From Bog-473 sp963706555 (GTDB taxonomy: Bacteria > Actinomycetota > Acidimicrobiia > Acidimicrobiales > RAAP-2): a DNA stretch of 64,000 nucleotides. Within the stretch, counting starts at the first letter, position 1. Each line of letters begins with the position of its first letter. The stretch is from assembly GCA_963706555.1 (NCBI GenBank), contig OY970164.1, forward strand, positions 5,208,001 to 5,272,000, in the 5' to 3' direction. A program made the position numbers and the translations under genes. Positions 1 through 8,412 of this stretch are shown in pieces. The notes under the pieces are model-generated. The model was not told the DNA's origin and did no database searches. It saw only the letters and a list, made by a program, of their open reading frames with translations.

Positions 1-207
1 GAGGTGCGACTGCTCCATCTCCGCGACCCCCTCGTCATCACGGCGATCCCCACGCCGCAAACGCTGCGGGGGCAACAACGGCGGACGACCGCGGTGTGGG
101 GCGCCATCGAGCGGGCGTGCGTGACCGAGGACTTCCGCCCGAACGTGGGGCCGCTCTGCCAGTTGTGTCACTTCAAGTCCTCGTGCCCCGCCTTCAACGC
201 CGCGTGA
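1..207 (+). CDS. C-terminal end of a PD-(D/E)XK (RecB-type) nuclease, partial
   Basis: The reading frame is open from the first base, so the gene begins before the window. The visible 68 residues end in a cysteine cluster, CQLCHFKSSCPAF, preceded by RPNVGPL. RecB/Cas4/AddB-type PD-(D/E)XK exonucleases often end this way, with cysteines that bind an iron-sulphur cluster and lock the nuclease domain. The catalytic residues lie outside the window, so the activity is inferred only from this tail. The PAP2 gene follows after 10 bases on the same strand. Confidence 0.6.
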   Translation, partial: EVRLLHLRDPLVITAIPTPQTLRGQQRRTTAVWGAIERACVTEDFRPNVGPLCQLCHFKSSCPAFNAA

Positions 208-217
208 GCGGAACGTC

Positions 218-808
218 GTGACGAGCTTCGACGAGACGGTCGATGCCGCGTTCGAACCGCTGCGGGGACGACCCCAGGTCGATCAGGCGGCAGCCCTGGT
301 CTCCAACCTGGCCGACTACGGCCTCGTCTGGGTCGTCCTCGCCCTCGTGAAGGCCCGACGCAGCGGGCCGAACCGCCGCCGGGCCGTGGCCGCACTGACC
401 GTGGCCGGCGTCTCCTCCTACGGCGTCAATCGTGCCGTCAAGTCCGCGGTGCAACGCCAGCGCCCCGGGGAACACCTCGACGCGGCCGTCCGCACCCCGT
501 CGAGCAGCAGCTTTCCGAGCGGCCACACGTTGGCGGCCTTCTGCACCGCCTTCGTCCTGGCCGAATCTCCAACCGAGACGGCGGCGTACGTCGGTTTCGC
601 CGGGGCCGTGGCGGCCAGTCGGGTCCACCTGCGGGCCCATCACCCGAGCGACGTGGTTGGTGGCGCCGCGCTCGGTTCGGTCCTCGGATTGGCCCTGCGA
701 CCGGGGCTCAACCGGGTGACCCCCGGCGCCCGGCGGCGCGCCCTACGGACGGCCAGACGGACGGCCAAGGGAATGGGACCGCAGGGCTACATGTTGAAGA
801 AGCTATGA
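218..808 (+). CDS. PAP2-family phosphatase
   Basis: This 196-residue protein carries the three PAP2 signatures in order: KSAVQRQRP (K-x6-RP, residues 75-83), PSGH (100-103) and SR-x5-H-x3-D (134-145). These form the active site of acid phosphatases that dephosphorylate phosphatidate, polyprenyl-diphosphate or similar lipids at the membrane. Hydrophobic stretches near residues 33-45, 58-68, 104-130 and 148-160 suggest a membrane protein. The start is GTG, and the stop overlaps the next gene's start as ATGA. The substrate cannot be told from sequence. Confidence 0.85.
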   Translation: MTSFDETVDAAFEPLRGRPQVDQAAALVSNLADYGLVWVVLALVKARRSGPNRRRAVAALTVAGVSSYGVNRAVKSAVQRQRPGEHLDAAVRTPSSSSFPSGHTLAAFCTAFVLAESPTETAAYVGFAGAVAASRVHLRAHHPSDVVGGAALGSVLGLALRPGLNRVTPGARRRALRTARRTAKGMGPQGYMLKKL

Positions 809-1404
809 AGCCATTCGCCGTGACATGGGATTACCGCTGCCCGTTCGCCCGCAACGTCCATGAGCACCTTCTTGTCGGCCTGGCCGATGGGGCTGACTGG
901 GACGTCACCTTCCTGCCGTTCACCCTCAGCCAGGGCCATGTGCCCGAAGGTGGAACCCCCGTGTGGGACGACCCGGCGAAGTTCAACGATCTGGTTGCTC
1001 TGGCCGCCGGCGTCGTCGTGCGTGACCAGTATCCCGAGCAGTTCGCCGCCGTCCACGACGCCCTGTTCGCGGCGAGGCATGACGAGGGACTCGACATACG
1101 GGACGCCGCCGTCGTGGCCCGCGTGCTCGACACCAAGGGCGTCCCCTCCGACAAGGTGTTGGCCGAGGTGCACAATGGCGGGCCGATCGACGAGATCAAG
1201 CGCGCACACCAGGAGGCGGTGACCAAGTGGAGCGTCTTCGGGGTGCCGACATTCGTCGTCGAGGACCGCGCCGTCTTCGTGCGGCTGATGAGCCGGCCAC
1301 AGGGCGATGCGGCACTGGCCCGGCAATCCATTGAGCACGTCGTGCGTCTGATGGACGAGCAGCCCGACCTCAACGAGTTCAAGTACACGACGCTCGACCG
1401 CTGA
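805..1404 (+). CDS. DsbA-like thioredoxin-fold protein
   Basis: This 199-residue protein starts with a beta-strand followed by YRCPFARN (Cys12), the active-site region of the DsbA/FrnE/2-hydroxychromene-2-carboxylate isomerase superfamily. The cis-proline loop GVPTFVV comes late, and the insertion between them is helical. Only one active-site cysteine is present (CPFA, not CxxC), so a glutathione-transferase-like or monothiol role is more likely than disulphide formation. No signal peptide is visible, so it is probably cytosolic. It is translationally coupled to the PAP2 gene by a 4-base overlap. Confidence 0.7.
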   Translation: MKPFAVTWDYRCPFARNVHEHLLVGLADGADWDVTFLPFTLSQGHVPEGGTPVWDDPAKFNDLVALAAGVVVRDQYPEQFAAVHDALFAARHDEGLDIRDAAVVARVLDTKGVPSDKVLAEVHNGGPIDEIKRAHQEAVTKWSVFGVPTFVVEDRAVFVRLMSRPQGDAALARQSIEHVVRLMDEQPDLNEFKYTTLDR

Positions 1405-1433
1405 ACGCCGAGCTGCTGTACCCCGGCCGGGGG

Positions 1434-2357
1434 CTATCCCGAGCGGGCGACGGAGCTCAGGAGCGAGTACGTCCGGTCGCACTCTTCGCGGGTGCCGACG
1501 ACGGAGGCCACGAAATCGGTCGCACCGGCCGCCGCCAATTTCTCGATCGACGCAATCACCGCGTCCTCGTCGCCGAGGAATGCCACGTCGGCTGGGCTGG
1601 CTGCGCCCTCCTTGTCCAGCATCGCCTTGTAGGAGGGCAGGTTCGGATAGATGGAGAATTCTTCGTTGACCCGTTCCCGGGCTGCCTCTCTGTCCGCGGT
1701 GACGGACACGGGGAGCGCCACGCCGATCCGTGGCGCCGGGCGCCCGGCCTTTTCCGCCGCCTCACGGATGACCGGGGAGATGTGCGAGGCAATCGTCTTG
1801 GTGCCCGTCATCCATGTCACGGTGCCGTCGGCGACGCGTCCCGCCAGTTTGAGCATGGTGTCACCCAACGCGGCGACCAGCACCGGAGGCGTCGACGCGC
1901 CGCGCAGCTCGAGGGGCGCAAACGCATGGGTCGTGACACGCTCGCCGTCCACGTTGCACGCCTCTCCGGCGAGCAACGGCATGAGGGACGCCAGGTACTC
2001 CTTCATATAGCGAGCCGGCTTGTCGAAACTGAGGCCCCACATGCCCTCCACCACGATCTGATGAGAGAGCCCGATGCCCAGAATGAGGCGGTTCCCGGTG
2101 GCCCACTGCACGGTCAGGGCCTGTTGGGCCAGCATCATCGGGTGACGGGTGTAGACGGGCACCACCCCGGTCCCCAGACCGATGCCCGGCACCATCGACC
2201 CCGCGGTGGCCAGAAGCGTCAGCGCATCGGGCCCGAAGATCTGCACGGCCCAGGCATGGTCGAGCCCGGCATCGGCGAACTTCTGCAATTCGGCCACGGT
2301 GTCAGCCAGGGAGCGGTCGACGTCGATCAGGCTGCCAATGCGCAGGGGTTTGGCCAT
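1434..2357 (-). CDS. LLM-class F420-dependent oxidoreductase
   Basis: This 307-residue luciferase-like TIM-barrel protein contains GTGVVPVYTRHPMMLAQQ, LILGIGLSHQ and a C-terminal AFLGDEDAVIASIEKLA. These fit the actinobacterial family of F420-dependent LLM oxidoreductases, which transfer hydride between F420H2 and an organic substrate. Full family length is present. It starts with ATG and a GAGGAG lies upstream. The substrate is unknown. It is transcribed divergently from purK. Confidence 0.85.
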   Translation of the reverse strand: MAKPLRIGSLIDVDRSLADTVAELQKFADAGLDHAWAVQIFGPDALTLLATAGSMVPGIGLGTGVVPVYTRHPMMLAQQALTVQWATGNRLILGIGLSHQIVVEGMWGLSFDKPARYMKEYLASLMPLLAGEACNVDGERVTTHAFAPLELRGASTPPVLVAALGDTMLKLAGRVADGTVTWMTGTKTIASHISPVIREAAEKAGRPAPRIGVALPVSVTADREAARERVNEEFSIYPNLPSYKAMLDKEGAASPADVAFLGDEDAVIASIEKLAAAGATDFVASVVGTREECDRTYSLLSSVARSG

Positions 2358-2447
2358 GGTCTCTCAGGGCTCCTCGCCTAGTGTGCCGGTCATGTCCGGA
2401 TCACTGATCTTGCCGAGGCTAGCGACCTGAGCGCCCACCAGGTCGGG

Positions 2448-3635
2448 GTGGTCGGTGCCGGACAGCTGGCGCGGATGGCCGCAGAAGCAGGCAGTGCGCT
2501 CGGCCTGTCGGTCGCCGTGCTCGCCGAGAGCCCGGACGATGCCGCTTGCGCGGTCGCGTCCGAGGTGCTGCTCGGATCCCCGCTGGTCGAGGCCGACCTG
2601 CGGGCGCTGGCGGATCGGGTCGACGTGGTCACCTTCGACCATGAACAGGTGGACCTGACCATCGTGCGCTCGCTGATCGACGACGGCGTCATCATCCGGC
2701 CCGGGTTGCAGACCCTCGAGATGGCAGTCGACAAGGCGCACATGCGCGCCGTCCTGGACCAGGCCGGAGTGGCGTCGCCCGCCCACACGGTGCTCCAGGT
2801 GGGCTTGGGGCACCCGCCCGACGCCGCGGCAGAGGCGATCGCGCAGTTCGGGGCCGAGCACGGGTGGCCGCTCGTGCTCAAGACGGCGCGGGGCGGCTAC
2901 GACGGCAAGGGCGTCTGGGTGGTCGACGACCTCGCCGCTGCGGCGTCGGTGGTGGAGCCACTCTCGGGAAGTCTCCTCGTCGAAGCGCTCGTACCGTTCG
3001 AGGCGGAGCTCGCCGTGATGGTCGCCCGCCGTCCCTCGGGGGAGACAGTCGCCTGGCCGGCCACCGAGACGACCCAGGTCGACGGCGTGTGCCGCGAGGT
3101 GCTCGTCCCGGGCCGGCTGCCTGCTGACGTGGTCGACCAGGCCGCGGCGCTCGGGCAGCGGGTCGCCGACATTGCCGGAGCCGTCGGCGTCCTGGCGGTC
3201 GAGCTCTTCTGGTCAGGCGGGGTGCTGATGGTCAACGAGATCGCGGCCCGGCCCCATAACTCAGGCCATTGGACGATCGAGGGGGCCGTCACCTCGCAGT
3301 TCGAGAACCATCTCCGCGCGGTGCTCGATCTCCCACTCGGATCGACGGAGCCACAGCACGCCCAGGTGGCCAACGTCAACGTTTTCGGCGGGCCTGAGGG
3401 TACGGATCCGGTGGCGCGGTTGCCGTTCGGACTGGCCGTCGAGGGGGCCCATGTGCACCTGTATGGCAAAGGAGCCAGGCCAGGGCGCAAACTAGGACAC
3501 GTGACCGTGTGCGGAACTGATGCCGATGTTGTTCGTGCGCGTGCCTGGGCGGCAGCGTGGGCCCTGGGCACGCCTCATCCCGAGGGGCTCGACCTCCCCG
3601 AGGGGCTCGACCTCCCGGACGGGACCGCCTCATGA
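2448..3635 (+). CDS. purK: 5-(carboxyamino)imidazole ribonucleotide synthase
   Basis: PurK carboxylates aminoimidazole ribonucleotide with ATP and bicarbonate in purine synthesis. The 395-residue frame shows VGAGQLARM at the start, the ATP-grasp core (VLKTARGGYDGKGVW, FEAELAVMVAR, VELFW) and the metal site NEIAARPHNSGHW. It overlaps purE by 4 bases. The GTG at 2448 cuts off most of the first beta-strand (VGVVGAGQ is expected). The frame stays open upstream to 2382 without ATG, GTG or TTG. A CTG at 2427, 8 bases after GAGG, is a better-looking start. The C-terminus carries an 18-bp in-frame duplication. Confidence 0.92.
   Translation: MVGAGQLARMAAEAGSALGLSVAVLAESPDDAACAVASEVLLGSPLVEADLRALADRVDVVTFDHEQVDLTIVRSLIDDGVIIRPGLQTLEMAVDKAHMRAVLDQAGVASPAHTVLQVGLGHPPDAAAEAIAQFGAEHGWPLVLKTARGGYDGKGVWVVDDLAAAASVVEPLSGSLLVEALVPFEAELAVMVARRPSGETVAWPATETTQVDGVCREVLVPGRLPADVVDQAAALGQRVADIAGAVGVLAVELFWSGGVLMVNEIAARPHNSGHWTIEGAVTSQFENHLRAVLDLPLGSTEPQHAQVANVNVFGGPEGTDPVARLPFGLAVEGAHVHLYGKGARPGRKLGHVTVCGTDADVVRARAWAAAWALGTPHPEGLDLPEGLDLPDGTAS
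3579..3614 (+). repeat. 18-bp in-frame tandem duplication in purK
   Basis: CCCGAGGGGCTCGACCTC occurs twice without mismatch, followed by a degenerate third copy. It encodes a repeated PEGLDL near the purK C-terminus, beyond the conserved ATP-grasp fold. Confidence 0.9.
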
Positions 3636-4198
3636 GCGCCGCCAAGCCGGCCGCCGCCGGCCCGATCGTGGGCGTGGTCATGGGAAGCTCGTCGGACCTC
3701 GGGGTCATGCAAGATGCGGTCGCCGTCCTCGACCAGTTCGGCCTGCCCCACGAGGTGCGCGTCATCTCGGCTCACCGGACACCCGCCGACATGATCGCCT
3801 ACGGCCATGCTGCGGCGGGCCGCGGGCTCAAGGTGCTCATCGCCGGTGCCGGCGGCGCCGCCCATCTGCCCGGCATGCTGGCCTCGGTCACCCCGCTGCC
3901 GGTCATCGGGGTTCCGGTCGCCCTCGCACGTCTCGACGGGCTCGATTCGCTCCTCTCCATCGTCCAGATGCCCCGGGGCGTCCCGGTGGCGACCGTAGCC
4001 ATCAACGGGGCAACGAACGCGGGGCTGATGGCAGTCCGTATCCTGGCCATCGGTGACGACGCATTGACCGAAGCGATGGAAGCGTTCCAACGATCCCTCG
4101 CCGCGACGGCGCGCGACCAGGACGCCGCGGTGGAGGCCGGGGCCGCCGCTGCGGCCGGCGTGGGCGGTGCTGCCGCTCCAGCTGGTCCCGCAGGATGA
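3632..4198 (+). CDS. purE: 5-(carboxyamino)imidazole ribonucleotide mutase
   Basis: PurE moves the carboxylate of N5-CAIR to carbon 4 to give CAIR, directly after PurK. The 188-residue protein has GSSSDLGVM, the catalytic SAHRTP and GAGGAAHLPGM, in the usual order for class I PurE. The ATG at 3632 overlaps the purK stop (ATGA), so the two are translationally coupled. The last 25 residues are an Ala/Gly-rich tail beyond the usual family length. A longer open frame upstream of 3632 lies within purK and is not needed. Confidence 0.95.
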   Translation: MSAAKPAAAGPIVGVVMGSSSDLGVMQDAVAVLDQFGLPHEVRVISAHRTPADMIAYGHAAAGRGLKVLIAGAGGAAHLPGMLASVTPLPVIGVPVALARLDGLDSLLSIVQMPRGVPVATVAINGATNAGLMAVRILAIGDDALTEAMEAFQRSLAATARDQDAAVEAGAAAAAGVGGAAAPAGPAG

Positions 4199-5040
4199 GC
4201 GAGCCGACACTGGCGGAGCGACTCGGCTACTCCGCCGACGCCAAACTGCTGATCATCAACGCCGACGATCTCGGGTCGTGCCATTCCGCCAATGTCGGCG
4301 TCTTCGAATGCCTCGCCACGGGAGTCGTCACCAGCGCCACGTTGATGGTGCCGTGCCCCTGGGCCCGCGAGGCTTCGAGCCGCTACCGGGGCGAGGACAT
4401 CGGTGTGCACCTCACCGTGAACGCCGAGTTCGAGCTCTACCGCTGGGGCCCGATCACCCACGCACCCTCGCTGCTGGGAGGTGACGGGGGCTTCCCGAGA
4501 ACGATGGAGGACGTGTGGGACCACGCGGACCTCGACGAGGTGCGGCGGGAGTGCCGGGCCCAGATCGAGCGGGCCATTCTCTGGGGCTTCGACGTCAGCC
4601 ACCTCGATGCCCACATGGGCACGCTCCAGCTCCGGCCCGAATTCTTCGACGTGTATCTGGACATGGCGATCGAGTTCGGGCTCCCTCTGCGCATGATCAG
4701 CGCCGGCATGGAGCGCTACGTCGGATTCCCGGGGCGGGCCGTGGCGGCCGATGCCGGGGCGATCTTCACTGATCACACCCGCTTCGTCCCGGCCGTGGGG
4801 AGTCGACAGACGTTCGAGAAGGATCTCGCCACCTTGCGGCCCGGTGTGACCGAGATGCACCTGCATCCCGCCGTCGACAGCGCCGAACTGCGTTCCCTGG
4901 CCCCCGACGACTGGGACGCCCGGGTCGATGACTACCGGATGATCTGCAGCGAGACCTGGGTCGGCGAGGCGATCTCCGCCGTGGGCGCGACGCTCATCGG
5001 CTACCGCCCCTTGCGTGAACTGGCCCGATCCGGCGGCTAA
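4195..5040 (+). CDS. ChbG/HpnK-family (YdjC) carbohydrate deacetylase
   Basis: The 281-residue protein has the hallmarks of the YdjC/ChbG/HpnK deacetylase fold: IINADDLG near residue 20 (metal-binding Asp), DIGVHLTVN, SHLDAHMG (metal-binding His) and EMHLHPAVD near the C-terminus. Family members remove an acetyl group from N-acetylglucosamine-containing sugars or hopanoid precursors. It overlaps purE by 4 bases and so sits in the purine operon, although no metabolic link is obvious. The C-terminus overlaps tail-to-tail with mca. Confidence 0.85.
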   Translation: MSEPTLAERLGYSADAKLLIINADDLGSCHSANVGVFECLATGVVTSATLMVPCPWAREASSRYRGEDIGVHLTVNAEFELYRWGPITHAPSLLGGDGGFPRTMEDVWDHADLDEVRRECRAQIERAILWGFDVSHLDAHMGTLQLRPEFFDVYLDMAIEFGLPLRMISAGMERYVGFPGRAVAADAGAIFTDHTRFVPAVGSRQTFEKDLATLRPGVTEMHLHPAVDSAELRSLAPDDWDARVDDYRMICSETWVGEAISAVGATLIGYRPLRELARSGG

Positions 5041-5948
5041 CGGATTCCTGCGAACAGGTCGTCCTCGACTGCACCGTCCGCTGCCGCGCCATCTGCGGTC
5101 TCGCCGTCTGCGCTGACAGCGCCGTTGATGGCACCGACGCGGCTTTGGGCCAACCGGAACTGATCGACCGGCTTGATCTCTTCGAGCACGTTGGCGGGGA
5201 GGCCGAACCAGAACGGTGAGTTGGGATCGACCTGCGTGGCGTGAGCCTTCAACGCGGCGCCACGGACCTTCTCGAAACCCTGCACGTCGATGGCCGTGGT
5301 GTACGGGTCGTCGCGGGTCAAGCGCTCGAGGCGCGCCTCGTCGAACGGCGACTCCATTCCGAGCTCCAGGAATTTGGCGTGGATCTGCCGGAAGCGCTCG
5401 GCCGGCCACACCGAGTAGTAGAGCTTCAGGGGCACGAACGGTGGCCCCGCCTCAGGAAAGCGGTCGGGGTCGCCGGCGGCGTCGAAGGCCACGAGGGAGA
5501 TCTCGTGCACCCGGAGATGGTCGGGATGCGGGTACTCGGTCTGCTCGTCGGGATAGGTCAGGATGACCTGTGGCCGCTCCCGCCTGATCACCGCCACCAG
5601 GCGCCCGACTGCTTCGTCGAGCGGAGCCTGGGCGAAGGAATCGGGGCGGGCGTTGGCCTCGGTCCCGGGCATCCCCGAGTCGCGATAGCCCAACATCACC
5701 GTCTCGTCGTAGCCGATGATCTCGGTGGACGCCTTCAATTCAGCCATGCGGACCTTGCCGATGTCCGCCCGCACCTCGGGGGTATCCATGGCCGGGTTGA
5801 GGATGTCACCCTCTTCGCCCCCGGTGCAGCACACCAGAATGGTCCGCACTCCTTCGGCGTGGTAGCGGGCCACCGTCGAGGCCCCCTTGGAGGCTTCGTC
5901 GTCGGGGTGGGCATGCACGGAGAGCAGGCAGAGTCCATCTTCAGGCAC
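5037..5948 (-). CDS. mca: Mycothiol S-conjugate amidase
   Basis: This 303-residue PIG-L-type zinc amidase has the AHPDDE motif at the N-terminus and EYPHPDHLRVHE in mid-protein, which supply the zinc ligands. CCTGGEEGD and VWPAERF also match the Mca/MshB family. The length and C-terminal region fit Mca, which cleaves mycothiol conjugates during detoxification, better than MshB. A short Ala/Asp-rich tail follows the conserved part. Its presence implies a mycothiol-producing actinomycete. Confidence 0.85.
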   Translation of the reverse strand: MPEDGLCLLSVHAHPDDEASKGASTVARYHAEGVRTILVCCTGGEEGDILNPAMDTPEVRADIGKVRMAELKASTEIIGYDETVMLGYRDSGMPGTEANARPDSFAQAPLDEAVGRLVAVIRRERPQVILTYPDEQTEYPHPDHLRVHEISLVAFDAAGDPDRFPEAGPPFVPLKLYYSVWPAERFRQIHAKFLELGMESPFDEARLERLTRDDPYTTAIDVQGFEKVRGAALKAHATQVDPNSPFWFGLPANVLEEIKPVDQFRLAQSRVGAINGAVSADGETADGAAADGAVEDDLFAGIR

Positions 5949-6043
5949 GACGCCGACCTTAGCGGCGGCCCAGCGGGCCTCCAGCCGGTGCCGCGGCCCC
6001 GGCCGTTGCCCGTTCTGCCCCGCTGGGCCTTATGCTCGTTGTC

Positions 6044-6832
6044 ATGGCAGGCACGTTCAAGCGGATCGGTGCGATCTTCCAGGCCAAGGCCAATAAGGTC
6101 CTGGACAAGGCCGAAGACCCCCGCGACACGCTGGATCTCTCCTATGAGAAGCAACTGGAGCAGCTCCAGAAGGTCCGCCGCGGCGTGGCCGACGTCGCCA
6201 CGGCCCGCAAGCGCCTCGAGCTTCAGGCACAGGGCCTGCAAAAGCAGGCCGACAAATTGCAGACGCAGGCCAAGGCAGCGCTGCAGCAGGGCAACGAGGA
6301 CCTCGCCCGAGAGGCCCTCGCCCGGCGGGCGGCGCTGGGTGAGCAGCTGGCTGAGCTCAAGACCCAGCACGATCAGATCACCGAGCAGGAGCAGAAGCTG
6401 ATCGACACCTCGAACCAGCTCCAGACCCGGGTGGAGCAATTCCGCACCAAGAAGGAGACCCTCAAGGCCAGCTACACGGCGGCCGAAGCCTCGACGAAGG
6501 TGGGCGAGGCCGTCTCGGGGATCTCGGACTCCATGGGGAACTCGGGCGCAGCGATGCAGCGCGCCCAGGACAAGATCGCCAGCATGCAGGCACGGGCCGG
6601 CGCCATGGACGAGTTGCTGGCCTCGGGTGCGCTCAACGACCTCAGCACTCCGGTCGACGACATTCAGAAGGAGCTCGACAAGGTGACCGCCACGTCCCAG
6701 GTGGACAACGAGTTGGCGGCGCTCAAGCTCGAGCTCGGAGCAGGAAGCGGCGGGGCCGCGACAGAAGAAGCGGCCGCCCTTCCCGTAGCAGACCAGAGCG
6801 GAAACGCGGCTGGTGGAGGAGCAGAAAGCTGA
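6044..6832 (+). CDS. pspA: PspA/IM30 family membrane-stress protein
   Basis: The 262-residue protein begins MAGTFKRIG, an amphipathic membrane-binding helix. A long heptad-rich coiled coil (about residues 25-220) and an Ala/Gly-rich tail follow. This is the PspA/IM30/Vipp1 pattern of ESCRT-III-like proteins that coat and repair stressed membranes. An ATG four codons upstream (6032) is possible, but 6044 matches the family start. It is followed by htpX with a one-base overlap and then pspAB. Confidence 0.88.
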   Translation: MAGTFKRIGAIFQAKANKVLDKAEDPRDTLDLSYEKQLEQLQKVRRGVADVATARKRLELQAQGLQKQADKLQTQAKAALQQGNEDLAREALARRAALGEQLAELKTQHDQITEQEQKLIDTSNQLQTRVEQFRTKKETLKASYTAAEASTKVGEAVSGISDSMGNSGAAMQRAQDKIASMQARAGAMDELLASGALNDLSTPVDDIQKELDKVTATSQVDNELAALKLELGAGSGGAATEEAAALPVADQSGNAAGGGAES

Positions 6833-7797
6833 TGGCGCTCTCGCGCAACATTCCGGCCGATCGGGGCCTGACCACCCGCATGCTGATGACGGGGTTCTTC
6901 CTCGTCGTCCTCTACGCCGTCCTGATCGGCGTGCTCTTCTTGGTGCTGAAGAGCCTTCTCCTCATCCTGATCATCGCCTTCGGGCTCCTGTTCTGCCAGT
7001 ACTACTTCAGCGACAAGATCGCCATGTTCTCCATGCATGCCAAGGAAGTCACGAGGGAGGAAGCCCCGGAGCTCCACGGCATCATCGACCGCCTCTGCGC
7101 ACTGGCTGACATGCCAAAGCCGCGGGTCGCGATCGCGCGTACCGACGTCCCGAACGCATTCGCCACCGGGCGCAGCCCCAAGGCCGCCGTCGTCTGTGCC
7201 ACCACGGGCCTCATGCGCCGGCTCGACGAGCCCGAGATAGAGGCCGTCCTCGCCCATGAGATCTCCCACGTGGCGCACCGCGACGTCGCCGTCATGACGA
7301 TCGCCAGCGGATTGGGCATGATCGCCGGCCTCCTGACGCGTGTGATGTTCTACTCGGAGATCTTCGGGGGCGGCCGGAGCAACAACAACAACAGCGGGGG
7401 CCAGATGGTCATCGTCGAGATGATCGTCCTGCTGGTCTCGGTGGTCGTCTACTTCGTGAGCTTCCTCCTCACGATGGCGCTCTCGCGGTACCGGGAGCTG
7501 GCCGCCGACCGCTCGGGTGCCATCCTGATCGGGCAGCCGTCCCTCCTGGCATCCGCACTGATCAAGATCTCCGGGGAGATGGGCCGGGTTCCGACGAAGG
7601 ACCTCCGGGCCGCCGAACCGTTCAACGCGTTCTTCTTCGTGCCCGCCGTGGCGCAAGGTGCGCAGGAGCAGGGCCGTGGGCAGGGCCAGGGCGGCAACGG
7701 GTTCAGCTTCGGCAGCCTCTTCCGCACGCACCCCACCCTCGAGCGCCGCCTGGCTCAGCTCGACCAGCTCGAGCACGAGCTCGGCCAAGCCCACTGA
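6832..7797 (+). CDS. htpX: M48 metalloprotease HtpX
   Basis: The 321-residue membrane protease has two N-terminal transmembrane segments, the zinc motif HEISH (near residue 140), further transmembrane segments near residues 165 and 195, and RELAAD with the third zinc ligand. The C-terminal HPTLERRLAQL is typical. HtpX degrades misfolded inner-membrane proteins. A Gln/Gly-rich insert lies near residues 280-290. Its stop/start overlap with pspA (TGATG) supports co-translation. Confidence 0.92.
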   Translation: MALSRNIPADRGLTTRMLMTGFFLVVLYAVLIGVLFLVLKSLLLILIIAFGLLFCQYYFSDKIAMFSMHAKEVTREEAPELHGIIDRLCALADMPKPRVAIARTDVPNAFATGRSPKAAVVCATTGLMRRLDEPEIEAVLAHEISHVAHRDVAVMTIASGLGMIAGLLTRVMFYSEIFGGGRSNNNNSGGQMVIVEMIVLLVSVVVYFVSFLLTMALSRYRELAADRSGAILIGQPSLLASALIKISGEMGRVPTKDLRAAEPFNAFFFVPAVAQGAQEQGRGQGQGGNGFSFGSLFRTHPTLERRLAQLDQLEHELGQAH

Positions 7798-7810
7798 TCC
7801 CCATCACGAC

Positions 7811-8383
7811 GTGGGCCTCTTCGACACCCTCCTGGGCCGTACCAAGCCGGTCAAGGCCAACCTCGACGCGCTGTTCGCGCTTCCGACCGCGGGGCTGACC
7901 CTGCAGAGCGCCGGCGGGCTGGTGACCTCGGGCCATGCCGGTGTGTGCTGGAAGCCGCCTTCGGGCCAGGCCTCCCAGGACCTGCAGGCCGAAGTGGCCC
8001 AGCTCGTCGGCGATGGCTACACCCAGACGCAGGATTCGTTCGGGTACGGATGGCTGCTCCTGGCCGAGCCGGCCCTGGACGACCTGGTGACGCAGGCCCA
8101 CATGGCGAACACCACGCTCACCGAAGCGGGCTGGGGCGCCCAACTGCTCTGCTCGGTCTTCGGCTTCACGCCCGAGCCCGGTGCGGCCAGCGATGCCCGG
8201 GCGTTCTGGCTCGTCTACCTCTACAAGCGCGGCACCTTCTACCCGTTCGCACCGGTCGACACCGAGAAGGAGCGCCGCGACACCGAGCTCGAGCTCCGGA
8301 TCCGGACCATGCTCGGCGTCGACCTCCCGGTCGAGGCGGACCTGAGCCGCTGGTTCCCGCTGTGGGACCTGCCGGTCAAGTGA
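7811..8383 (+). CDS. pspAB: PspA-associated protein PspAB
   Basis: The 190-residue protein begins MGLFDTLLGRTKP and ends RWFPLWDLPVK. I recognise it as the PspAB family, which accompanies PspA and HtpX in actinobacteria and archaea. The GTG at 7811 gives the family's N-terminus; the frame stays open into htpX, but that part is not conserved. No membrane segment is visible. Its role is inferred from genomic company: envelope-stress response with PspA and HtpX. Confidence 0.8.
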   Translation: MGLFDTLLGRTKPVKANLDALFALPTAGLTLQSAGGLVTSGHAGVCWKPPSGQASQDLQAEVAQLVGDGYTQTQDSFGYGWLLLAEPALDDLVTQAHMANTTLTEAGWGAQLLCSVFGFTPEPGAASDARAFWLVYLYKRGTFYPFAPVDTEKERRDTELELRIRTMLGVDLPVEADLSRWFPLWDLPVK

Positions 8384-8412
8384 CGGTCGACGCAGTCGAG
8401 GCAGTCGAGTGA
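8380..8412 (+). other. 10-codon overlapping mini-ORF between pspAB and the phosphatase gene
   Basis: A GTG at 8380 overlaps the pspAB stop (GTGA) and opens ten codons. Its TGA is overlapped in turn by the GTG start of the phosphatase (GTGA at 8409-8412). The two starts are copies of one 12-base sequence, GTGACGGTCGAC (8380-8391 and 8409-8420). It may relay translation between the two genes or be a harmless duplication. Confidence 0.4.

Noticed and set aside
3799..5409. Long 536-codon minus-strand frame across purE and the deacetylase gene
   Set aside because: It is antisense to three well-identified genes; its length reflects high GC content only.
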